A DNA stretch of 25,915 bases from Clostridiales bacterium. Its GTDB lineage: Bacteria > Bacillota > Clostridia > Christensenellales > Aristaeellaceae. The first letter of the stretch is position 1. Each line of letters opens with the position of its first letter. The stretch lies in contig SFNY01000047.1 in assembly GCA_004554085.1 (NCBI GenBank), positions 1 through 25,915 of the forward strand, read 5' to 3'. The notes beneath the pieces were generated by a model. It was not told the origin of the DNA and searched no databases. It was given only the letters and a program-made list of their open reading frames with translations. The translations under genes and the position numbers were made by a program. Shown here piece after piece: positions 14,425 to 21,292 of the stretch.

Positions 14425-15348
14425 ATGAAGAAAAAGATTGTGGTATTCGGCAGCTTCGTCGTCGATCTGATGGGCCGCGGCCCGCACCTGCCCGTGCCGG
14501 GCGAGACGGTCAAGAGCGGCTTCTTCAAGATGGGCGCAGGCGGCAAGGGCTTCAACCAGGGCGTTGCCGCGCACAAGTCCGGCGGCGACGTGACGATGAT
14601 CACGAAGCTGGGCAAGGACACCTTCGCGGAGATCGCGCTGGGCACCATGCGGGAGCTGGGCATGGACACCTCCCGGGTCATCCAGACCGAGGAGTACGCC
14701 ACGGGCGTCGCGCTGATCGAGGTGGACGAGAACTCCGGTCAGAACGCCATCATGGTGATCCCGTCGGCCTGCGACCACATCACCGACGCGGAGGTCGCGG
14801 CGCTGAAGGAGGTCATCGAGGGCGCGGACATCCTGCTGACCCAGCTGGAGACGAACATGAGCTCCATCAAGGGCGTGATCGACATGGCCCACGCGGCGGG
14901 CAAGACCATCATCCTGAACACCGCGCCGGTGCAGCCGGTGGAGGATGCGCTGCTCTCGAAGGTAACCATCGTGACCCCCAACGAGGTGGAGGCCAGCATC
15001 CTGACCGGCGTGAAGGTCGTGGACGAACAGAGCGCGGCCCAGGCGGCGGACTGGTTCTTCCAGCGCGGCGTGAAGAAGGTCGTCATCACCATGGGCGGCA
15101 TGGGCGCATACGTGGCCGACGGCACGCATGCCGAGCTGACGCCGGCGTTCAGGGTCAACGCCATCGACACCACCGGCGCGGGCGACGCCTACAACGGCGG
15201 CTTCGTGACGGCGCTGTCCGAGGGCAACGACATCTTCGCTGCGGCGCGCTTTGCGGCGGCGACTGCGGCGCTGTCGGTGCAGAAGATGGGCACCACGCCC
15301 TCCATGCCCACGCGCGAGGAGATCGAGGAATTCCTGAAGGAGCACTGA
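14425..15348 (+). CDS. rbsK: Ribokinase (PfkB family)
   Basis: The 307-residue protein has all ribokinase landmarks: VFGSFVVDL at the N-terminus, MGAGGKGFNQGVAA at the sugar site, ILNTAPVQP, VTPNEVEA, and the catalytic-base motif DTTGAGDAYNGGF with D254. Ribokinase phosphorylates D-ribose, or 2-deoxyribose in related enzymes, at O5. The presence of RbsD genes, a ribose-type importer and deoxyribose-phosphate aldolases in the same operon fits a ribose or deoxyribose role. The ATG has TAAGGAGTG about 9 bases upstream. The 77-base gap before it shows no clear promoter. Confidence 0.9.
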   Translation: MKKKIVVFGSFVVDLMGRGPHLPVPGETVKSGFFKMGAGGKGFNQGVAAHKSGGDVTMITKLGKDTFAEIALGTMRELGMDTSRVIQTEEYATGVALIEVDENSGQNAIMVIPSACDHITDAEVAALKEVIEGADILLTQLETNMSSIKGVIDMAHAAGKTIILNTAPVQPVEDALLSKVTIVTPNEVEASILTGVKVVDEQSAAQAADWFFQRGVKKVVITMGGMGAYVADGTHAELTPAFRVNAIDTTGAGDAYNGGFVTALSEGNDIFAAARFAAATAALSVQKMGTTPSMPTREEIEEFLKEH

Positions 15349-15375
15349 GAAATATATCATCGGAGGTAAACAGCT

Positions 15376-15774
15376 ATGTTAAAGACGGGTATTTTCCATC
15401 CGCAGCTGCTGCGGGTGCTGGGCGAGATTCGCCACAAGGATCTGCTGGTCATCGGCGACGCGGGCCTGCCCATTCCCAAGGGCGTGGAGCGCATTGATCT
15501 GGGCTGGAAGCAGGGCAGCCCGGGATATCTGGAGGTGCTGGAGGAGATCGCGAAGGTGCTGGTGATCGAGTCGGCAACCTTTGCCACCGAGGCGCTGGAG
15601 GTCTCTCCGGACTTCCACAAGGAGGCGCTGAAGCTGCTGCCCGAGGGCGCGCCGGTGAGCTACGTGCCCCACACCGAGCTGAAGGAGATCAGCGCGGGCG
15701 CGAAGGCCATCATCCTCACGGGCGAGTTCACGCCCTACACCAACGTGGTGCTGACCGCGGGCTGCGCCTATTGA
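15376..15774 (+). CDS. rbsD: D-ribose pyranase
   Basis: The 132-residue protein is a canonical RbsD in length and motifs: GIFHPQL, H20, IGDAGLPIPKG with D28, YVPHTELK with H99 and K103, and LTGEFTPYTN with Y121 and N123. It converts beta-ribopyranose to the furanose used by ribokinase, whose gene is directly upstream. A GGAGGT site lies about 9 bases ahead of the ATG. It is the second RbsD-family gene in this operon, and unlike the one at 11794 it keeps every active-site residue named here. Confidence 0.92.
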   Translation: MLKTGIFHPQLLRVLGEIRHKDLLVIGDAGLPIPKGVERIDLGWKQGSPGYLEVLEEIAKVLVIESATFATEALEVSPDFHKEALKLLPEGAPVSYVPHTELKEISAGAKAIILTGEFTPYTNVVLTAGCAY

Positions 15775-15789
15775 CGGTTTTGAACAGCG

Positions 15790-15821
15790 CTGCGGCCACG
15801 AGCCAGGCTTCGTGGCCGCAG
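15790..15821 (+). promoter_or_regulatory. Perfect 12-bp intercistronic hairpin
   Basis: CTGCGGCCACGA (15790-15801) and TCGTGGCCGCAG (15810-15821) pair perfectly around an 8-base loop. AATTAAAC follows rather than a T run, so it is more likely an mRNA-stabilising or processing stem than a terminator. It lies between the rbsD and kinase genes. Confidence 0.6.
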
Positions 15822-15858
15822 AATTAAACAAATTCAAAGGCTATCGGAACAAAAAAGT

Positions 15859-17397
15859 ATGGAACGAGAATACCTGATTGCTTATGACATCGGCACATCC
15901 GGCACCAAGGCCTCCCTGTTCTCTACAGACGGACGGCTGGTGGACACCGACACGCACGAATACCCGGTGTATTATGGCCCCGGCGGCGTGGCGGAGCAGG
16001 ACGCGGACGATTACTGGCGCGCCATCGTCGCGACGACGCGCAAGCTTCTCTCCGGGGACGTGGATGGGCGGCGCGTGCGCGCGATCTCCTTCTCCGGGCA
16101 GATGATGGCCTGCCTGCCGGTGGATCGGGAGGGAAGGCCGGTGCGGCGCTCGATCATCTGGGCCGACACGCGCTCCAAGGCGGAGGAGGACGAGCTGAAG
16201 GCGCGTCTGGGCGCGGATTATGCCTACAACCTCATCGGCCATCGCATCAGTTGCAGTTACAGCATTACGAAGCTGATGTGGATGAAGAAGCACGAACGCG
16301 AGAATTACGCGCGCACCTACAAGATGCTTCAGGCGAAGGATTATGTTCTCCTGAAGCTGACCGGGCGCTTTGTGACGGACGAGTCGGATGCGTCGTCGAC
16401 GAACGCGCTGGATCTGCGGAAGCGTTGCTGGTCGCCGGAGGTTCTCGAAGCGGCGGGCGTGGACGCGGACAAGATGCCGGAGCTGCTTCGCTCCATCGAC
16501 GTGGTTGGCCCGATTCGGGAGGAAGCTGCGGCGCAGCTGGGACTTCCCAGGGACGTAACCATCGTGACGGGCGGCGGCGACGGGCCGTGCGCGACGCTGG
16601 GCGCGGGTTGTCTGGAGAAGGGGAGGCACTATCTGACCTTCGGAACCTCCGCGTGGATCGGAGCAACCACGGGCGAACCCTTTCTGGATCAGAACCACAC
16701 GCTGTTCTGCTTCGCCCACGTCATTCCGGGTTGCTATATGCCCACCGGAACCATGCAGGCGGCGGGCAGCTCCTATGCCTACATCAAGCGAGCCTTCTTT
16801 GCGGACGCGGTGGCCGAGGCCGAGGCCAGGGGCTGCGATGTGTACGATCTGCTCAATGAGAAGATCGCCGCTTCGCCGCGGGGCGCGAAGGGCCTGCTCT
16901 ACCTGCCCTATCTCACGGGCGAACGCTCGCCCCGGTGGAACCCCATTGCGACGGCTTCCTTCCTGGGCATGACCATGAACCACACGCGGGAGGATTATCT
17001 GCGCGCCACCATCGAGGGCGTCGCAATGAATCTCGCGGTGATCCTGCGCGCCTTCCGCGAACGCGGGCCGATTGAGGAGCTGATCCTGACCGGCGGCGGG
17101 GCGCAGGGCGACGTAGTGACGCAAATTCTGGCAGATGTGCTGGGCTGCACCATGACGCGCACGAATCACCCCAAGGAGGCCACCTCCATGGCCGCGGCGG
17201 TGATTGCGGGCGTCGGCGCGGGCCTGTACGATGGATTTGATGCCATCTACCGCTTCATCGAGCACATGGAGAGCGTGAAGCCGGATGCGCAGGCGCAGCG
17301 CGAATACCAGCAGCGCATTGCGGTGTTCGACCGCTGCTACGATGCGCTGAAGGATGTGTACGGCATGATTCGCATGGACAAGGAGGGATTGGCATGA
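15859..17397 (+). CDS. FGGY-family carbohydrate kinase (xylulokinase-like), copy 2
   Basis: The 512-residue kinase has the FGGY plan: YDIGTSGTKASLF near the N-terminus, FSGQMMACLPVD and IIWADTRSK at the sugar site, GGGDGPCATLG with the catalytic aspartate, and the adenosine loop TGGGAQGD. It is a clear paralogue of the kinase at 4675-6183, sharing for example LQAKDY, LTGRF, GTMQ and PYL-GER segments. Xylulokinase-type activity on a ketose is the best guess. The two copies differ around the sugar pocket, so they may serve different substrates. No good Shine-Dalgarno lies ahead of this ATG (GGAACAAAAAAGT). Its stop codon overlaps the deoC start (ATGA), implying translational coupling. Confidence 0.9.
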   Translation: MEREYLIAYDIGTSGTKASLFSTDGRLVDTDTHEYPVYYGPGGVAEQDADDYWRAIVATTRKLLSGDVDGRRVRAISFSGQMMACLPVDREGRPVRRSIIWADTRSKAEEDELKARLGADYAYNLIGHRISCSYSITKLMWMKKHERENYARTYKMLQAKDYVLLKLTGRFVTDESDASSTNALDLRKRCWSPEVLEAAGVDADKMPELLRSIDVVGPIREEAAAQLGLPRDVTIVTGGGDGPCATLGAGCLEKGRHYLTFGTSAWIGATTGEPFLDQNHTLFCFAHVIPGCYMPTGTMQAAGSSYAYIKRAFFADAVAEAEARGCDVYDLLNEKIAASPRGAKGLLYLPYLTGERSPRWNPIATASFLGMTMNHTREDYLRATIEGVAMNLAVILRAFRERGPIEELILTGGGAQGDVVTQILADVLGCTMTRTNHPKEATSMAAAVIAGVGAGLYDGFDAIYRFIEHMESVKPDAQAQREYQQRIAVFDRCYDALKDVYGMIRMDKEGLA

Positions 17398-18077
17398 AAC
17401 TGACGGCTTCCGAGCTGGCAAAGATGATCGACCACACGCTGCTTAAGCCCTACATCACCAACGCGGAGATGGAGCAGGCCTGTGATGTGGCCCAAAAGTA
17501 CGGCTTCAAGGCTGTGGCAATGAACGGCGCGATGATTCCCTTCGCCGCATCCTGTCTGACGGGCAGCGGCGTGATCTGCGATTCGGCGGTGGGCTTCCCC
17601 TTCGGTCAGTGCACCATCGAAACCAAGGCCTTCGAGGCGGAGGATGCAATTCGAAACGGCGCGGGCGAGATCGACTATGTGGTGAACATCGTCGAAGTGA
17701 AGAATGGCAACTGGGATTATGTGGAGCGTGAAATGCGTGCCATCGTGGATGTGTGCAATGCCCATGGCGTCACCTCCAAGGTGGTGTTTGAAAACTGCTA
17801 CCTGAACGATGTGCAGAAGCGCAAGCTCTGCGAAATCGCCGTGCGGGTGCGGCCGACCTTCGTCAAGACCTCCACCGGCTACGGAACCGGCGGCGCGACG
17901 ATCGAGGACGTGCGGCTGATGAAGGCCTGCGTGGGAGATGCGGTGCGCGTCAAGGCGGCGGGCGGAATCCGAACTGCCGAGCAGGCGCTGGCGTTCATCG
18001 AAGCCGGTGCGTCCCGGATCGGAACCAGCAACGGCGCGGCAATCGTGGACGGATACGCGGCGATGTGCGCCAAGTGA
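17394..18077 (+). CDS. deoC: Deoxyribose-phosphate aldolase, copy 1
   Basis: The 227-residue protein is a class I aldolase of the DeoC family. The Schiff-base lysine is K158 in FVKTSTGYG, the second catalytic lysine is K187 in RVKAAGGIRT with the GGIR phosphate loop, and D94 (GEIDYVVN) completes the triad. It cleaves 2-deoxyribose 5-phosphate to glyceraldehyde 3-phosphate and acetaldehyde, or a related substrate. The segment that usually reads like CVNP carries MNGAMIP, so the cysteine seen in many family members is missing. Its start overlaps the kinase stop codon by 4 bases, and the second DeoC gene follows 74 bases later. Confidence 0.9.
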   Translation: MKLTASELAKMIDHTLLKPYITNAEMEQACDVAQKYGFKAVAMNGAMIPFAASCLTGSGVICDSAVGFPFGQCTIETKAFEAEDAIRNGAGEIDYVVNIVEVKNGNWDYVEREMRAIVDVCNAHGVTSKVVFENCYLNDVQKRKLCEIAVRVRPTFVKTSTGYGTGGATIEDVRLMKACVGDAVRVKAAGGIRTAEQALAFIEAGASRIGTSNGAAIVDGYAAMCAK

Positions 18078-18151
18078 AACCAGGGATCAAGCGATCAGAA
18101 AGCATGACATAAAAAGAAAACAAAGAGGAACGAGAAGGGAGATTGATTCAA

Positions 18152-18781
18152 ATGACTTATCAGGAAGTACTCTCAAAGGTTGACCACACCGTGCTCAAGC
18201 AGACGACGACCTGGGCTGACATCCAGAAGCTGTGCGACGACGCGGTGAAGTATCAGACCGCATCCATCTGCATTCCCCCGGCGTATGTGAAGCAGGCCGC
18301 CGAGTATCTGAACGGTCGCATTCCGGTCTGCACCGTCATCGGCTTCCCGAACGGCTCCAATACCACCGAGTGCAAGGTCTTCGAGATTCGCGACGCAGTG
18401 AAGAACGGCGCGGAGGAGCTGGACATGGTCGTCAACATCGGCTGGGTGAAGGACGGCAAGTATGAGGACGTGCTGCGGGAGATCAATAGCCTGAAGGAGG
18501 CATGCGACGGCAAGCTGCTGAAGGTCATCATCGAGACCTGCCTGCTGACCAAGGATGAGATCGTGTCCCTCTGCGACGTGGTCAGCCGCTCCGACGCGGA
18601 CTTCATCAAGACCTCCACCGGCTTCTCCACCGCAGGCGCGACCTTCGAGGACGTGGAGCTGATGGGCATCTCCGGCTTCGAGGATGGCAAGAAGTTCATC
18701 GAGCTGGGCGCGCAGCGTCTGGGCACCAGCCGCCTCGTGGCGCAGGCCAAGTCCATCGACGATCTGAGCGCGGAGTTCTGA
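18152..18781 (+). CDS. DeoC-family aldolase, copy 2, lacking the second lysine loop
   Basis: The 209-residue protein is a DeoC relative with VDHTVLK, C40 in SICIPPAYV, FPNGSNTTECK, D91 in ELDMVVN and the Schiff-base lysine K153 in FIKTSTGFST. After GATFEDVELM (to residue 171) the chain reads GISGFEDGKKFIELGAQRLGTS. Compared with copy 1 it is about 14 residues shorter here, and the strand with the second catalytic lysine plus the GGIR phosphate loop is absent. The frame is intact on both sides. Known DeoC mutants lacking this lysine are essentially inactive, so it may do another reaction or have a supporting role. The ATG at 18152 has AAGGGAG upstream; a TTG at 18143 is an unlikely alternative. 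Confidence 0.85.
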   Translation: MTYQEVLSKVDHTVLKQTTTWADIQKLCDDAVKYQTASICIPPAYVKQAAEYLNGRIPVCTVIGFPNGSNTTECKVFEIRDAVKNGAEELDMVVNIGWVKDGKYEDVLREINSLKEACDGKLLKVIIETCLLTKDEIVSLCDVVSRSDADFIKTSTGFSTAGATFEDVELMGISGFEDGKKFIELGAQRLGTSRLVAQAKSIDDLSAEF

Positions 18782-18794
18782 TGCGAAATATCTG

Positions 18795-18820
18795 CAAGGG
18801 CCGGCATGCGCCGGCCCTTG
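18795..18820 (+). promoter_or_regulatory. Perfect 11-bp intercistronic hairpin
   Basis: CAAGGGCCGGC (18795-18805) and GCCGGCCCTTG (18810-18820) pair perfectly around the tetraloop ATGC. GCACAAGC follows, not a T run. It starts 13 bases after the second aldolase stop codon and probably marks mRNA processing or differential stability. Confidence 0.6.
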
Positions 18821-18857
18821 GCACAAGCGACAAACCCACCGAAGGGAGGATGCTTGC

Positions 18858-19703
18858 ATGAAACTCGGTATCCACGCCTATGCGTGGTGCTCCCAGTGGT
18901 CCAACGAGGTGCTGGACATACTGGACAAGGCCAAACAGGAGGAGCTGGACTTTCTTGAAATCCCGCTGATGAAGCTGGAGGACTTTGACCCCAAGGCCGT
19001 TCTGAAGCGCAAGAATGCGGTCGGAATCGACGTGGTTACCTCCAACGTCATCCTGGCGGACGAGCACGACATCACCAGCACAAACCCCGAATACCGCGCG
19101 CGCGGCGTGGAGTATCTGAAGCGCTGCGTGGACGCGACTGCGGCGGTGGAGGCGGACTGCTTCTCCGGCGTGATTTACAGCCAGTATTGCAAGGCGACGG
19201 CACTGCCCACCGAGGACGACTGGAAATGGTCGGCGGAGGCGCTGCGAAGCGTGGGCGAATATGCGGCGCAGTACGGCATCACCCTGGGCCTGGAGCCCGT
19301 GACCCGCTACGAATCCAACCTGCTCAACACCTGCGAGGAGGCGATTCGCCTGCTGGACATGGTGGGGCTGGACAACGTGAAGGTGCACCTGGACTCCTAC
19401 CACATGAACGTGGAGGAAAAGAGCTTCTACGAGGCGACGAAGCTGGCGAAGGGCAAGCTGTGCCACTACCACATGTGCGAGTGCGACCGTGGCATCCCCG
19501 GCAGCGGCCACGTGGACTGGGACGGCATCTTCCGTGCGCTGAAGGAGATCGGCTACGACGGCCGCATCGGCATGGAGGGCTTCTCCGACATCACGGACAA
19601 CATGTCCACCTGGGTCTGGCGCAAGCTGGCGCCCTCGGGCGACGTGTTCCTGCGGGAGGGCATCGCCTTCCTGCGGCAGATGATCCGCAAGTACGAGCTC
19701 TGA
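18858..19703 (+). CDS. Sugar epimerase/isomerase, D-tagatose/D-psicose 3-epimerase-like
   Basis: The 281-residue TIM-barrel protein belongs to the xylose-isomerase-like AP_endonuc_2 family and has the D-tagatose 3-epimerase layout. The four metal ligands are visible as E146 (GLEPVTRYE), D179 (HLDSYHMN), H205 (HYHMCE) and E240 (GMEGF), with the family stretch GIPGSGHVDW between them. Such enzymes move the hydroxyl at C3 of free ketoses such as fructose/psicose, tagatose/sorbose or ribulose/xylulose. In this operon it could turn an imported ketose into the substrate of an FGGY kinase. The start has GAAGGGAGGATG ahead of it. Confidence 0.87.
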   Translation: MKLGIHAYAWCSQWSNEVLDILDKAKQEELDFLEIPLMKLEDFDPKAVLKRKNAVGIDVVTSNVILADEHDITSTNPEYRARGVEYLKRCVDATAAVEADCFSGVIYSQYCKATALPTEDDWKWSAEALRSVGEYAAQYGITLGLEPVTRYESNLLNTCEEAIRLLDMVGLDNVKVHLDSYHMNVEEKSFYEATKLAKGKLCHYHMCECDRGIPGSGHVDWDGIFRALKEIGYDGRIGMEGFSDITDNMSTWVWRKLAPSGDVFLREGIAFLRQMIRKYEL

Positions 19704-19732
19704 CCGACCCCCTCGACAGAAATGGAGGACGC

Positions 19733-20713
19733 ATGAAATACAAGAAGGTTGCAAGAATTGAGGAGCAGATCTCCACGGTTGGCATCGGCTGCTGGAACTT
19801 CGGCGGCGACTGGGACACCTCGGACGATCGAAATGCCATTGAAATTGTCCACGCCGCCATCGATCGGGGCGTCAACCTCTTCGACGTCGCGCCGGTGTAC
19901 GGCTGGTTCCACGCGGAGCGCGTGCTGGGCCGGGCGCTCAAGGGCGGACTGCGCGAAAAGGTGCTCATCGCCTCCAAGTGCGGCCTGACCTGGAACGACA
20001 AGCACCAGACCGCCAACGATCTCTCCCGGAAGAACATCCTGCAGGAGATCGACGGCAGCCTGGAGCGGCTTCAGACCGACTACATCGACATCTACCAGCT
20101 GCACTGGCCGGACCCCAACACCCCCATCGAGGAGACCGCCGAGACCCTGGCCGAGATCAAGAAGGCCGGCAAGATTCGCCACATCGGCCTGTCCAACTTC
20201 TCCCAGAAGGACATGGAGACCTTCATGGCCATCGTGGACGTGGACGAGCAGCAGGGCCTGTACAACATGTTCGAGCGCAACACGGACAGCTACCACGGCA
20301 TCCCGCTGGAGTACAAGACCGAGAAGGAGATGCTGCCCAACGTGCGCAAGTACGGCCAGGCCTTCCTGCCTTACAGCCCGCTGTTCCAGGGCCTTCTGGC
20401 CGGCAAGTTCAAGAACGGCCTGAACCTCAGTGAGCGCGACATCCGCAACGAGAATCCCAAGCTGCATCCGGGCCGCATCGAGGTCTACTACGAGGGCTAC
20501 AAGCGCGTGCAGGCCATCGCCGACGACATGGGCAAGCCCATCGTGCAGGTGGCACTGAACTGGATGCGCCAGAAGCCGGAGGTCACGTCGATCATCAACG
20601 GCGTCTCCTCGCTGCGCCAGCTGGAGACGAACGTCGCCTCCACCGAGTGGGACATCTCCGACGAGGACATGGCCCGCATCGACGCGGCCATCGCCGAATT
20701 CGAGGACATGTGA
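19733..20713 (+). CDS. Aldo/keto reductase
   Basis: The 326-residue protein has the aldo/keto reductase catalytic tetrad: D51 and Y56 (FDVAPVYG), K82 (IASKCG) and H124 (YQLHWPDP). GLSNFS and INGVSSLRQLETN line the NADP(H)-binding barrel. It resembles the aryl-alcohol/aldose dehydrogenase branch. In this operon it may oxidise or reduce a free sugar, or reduce an aldehyde such as acetaldehyde released by DeoC; both are inference. The ATG at 19733 is chosen because GGAGG lies 5 bases upstream; the longer frame from 19187 overlaps the epimerase. It is the last gene before the terminator at 20734. Confidence 0.9.
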   Translation: MKYKKVARIEEQISTVGIGCWNFGGDWDTSDDRNAIEIVHAAIDRGVNLFDVAPVYGWFHAERVLGRALKGGLREKVLIASKCGLTWNDKHQTANDLSRKNILQEIDGSLERLQTDYIDIYQLHWPDPNTPIEETAETLAEIKKAGKIRHIGLSNFSQKDMETFMAIVDVDEQQGLYNMFERNTDSYHGIPLEYKTEKEMLPNVRKYGQAFLPYSPLFQGLLAGKFKNGLNLSERDIRNENPKLHPGRIEVYYEGYKRVQAIADDMGKPIVQVALNWMRQKPEVTSIINGVSSLRQLETNVASTEWDISDEDMARIDAAIAEFEDM

Positions 20714-20733
20714 CGGATTCACCCAACGAGCAT

Positions 20734-20768
20734 GGGACGGGAGCTTTGCACAGCTTCCCGTCCCTTTT
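20734..20768 (+). terminator. Intrinsic terminator closing the sugar operon
   Basis: GGGACGGGAGCT (20734-20745) pairs with AGCTTCCCGTCCC (20752-20764) with one bulged base and is followed by TTTTCT. It lies 20 bases after the aldo/keto reductase stop codon and ends the long operon that starts near 7807. Confidence 0.88.
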
Positions 20769-20791
20769 CTGCATCTTTCGGCATTTTGCCC

Positions 20792-20822
20792 TTGACATGG
20801 AGTGAACTCCATGCTGTATACT
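20792..20822 (+). promoter_or_regulatory. MerR-type promoter with 19-bp spacer and operator dyad
   Basis: TTGACA (20792-20797) and TATACT (20817-20822) are separated by 19 bases, too long for unaided sigma-A use. The spacer region holds the dyad CATGGAGT-GA-ACTCCATG (20796-20813). This is the hallmark of promoters twisted into shape by MerR-family activators. The MerR gene starts 20 bases downstream, so it is probably autoregulated and drives the two oxidoreductases behind it. Confidence 0.88.
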
Positions 20823-20842
20823 GGTTTCGAGGAGGCGAGGAC

Positions 20843-21235
20843 ATGACCATTCGACAGGTGTGCGCGCGCTACGGGCTTACGCCGGACACGCTGCGCTACT
20901 ACGAGAAGATCGGCGTGCTTCCCCGGGTGCGCCGCTCGGCAAGCGGCGTTCGGGATTACGATGCGGAGGATCTCGGCTGGGTGGAGAACGCCGTCTGCAT
21001 GCGGGGCGCGGGCGTTCCGGTGGAGCGCATCGCGGAGTATGTGAAGCTGTATCAGGCCGGGGACGGGACGCTGGCCGCGCGGCGGGAGCTGCTCGCGGGG
21101 GTGCGCGAGGGCCTGCTGGAGCAGCGCCGCCAGCTGGATGCGGAGATTGACCGCCTCTCCTTCAAGATCAGCCGCTACGACGCGGCGGTGCGCACCGGTG
21201 TGCTGCGCTGGGACGAGGACGATTCGGAGAGCTGA
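20843..21235 (+). CDS. MerR-family transcriptional regulator
   Basis: The 130-residue protein starts with a MerR winged helix (MTIRQVCARYGLTPDTLRYYEKIG) and RDYDAEDL, then a long dimerisation helix at about residues 75-115. It has one cysteine in the HTH and one in the linker (VCMRGAGV), and no metal-binding C-terminal cysteine pair. This speaks against a metal sensor and for an aldehyde/thiol-stress type like AdhR or NmlR. The downstream genes are a ferredoxin-type aldo/keto reductase and a flavodoxin-fold oxidoreductase, typical company for that group. GGAGGCGAGG precedes the ATG. Confidence 0.9.
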   Translation: MTIRQVCARYGLTPDTLRYYEKIGVLPRVRRSASGVRDYDAEDLGWVENAVCMRGAGVPVERIAEYVKLYQAGDGTLAARRELLAGVREGLLEQRRQLDAEIDRLSFKISRYDAAVRTGVLRWDEDDSES

Positions 21236-21292
21236 CGCGCGGCTGCGGGCCGCGAGAATAGGCATGTGCCCTGCACAAAGGAGGACGAAACC

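Noticed and set aside
15841..17421. A 526-codon minus-strand frame opposite the second FGGY kinase
   Set aside because: The plus-strand kinase has all family motifs; the opposite frame has none and no ribosome-binding site.
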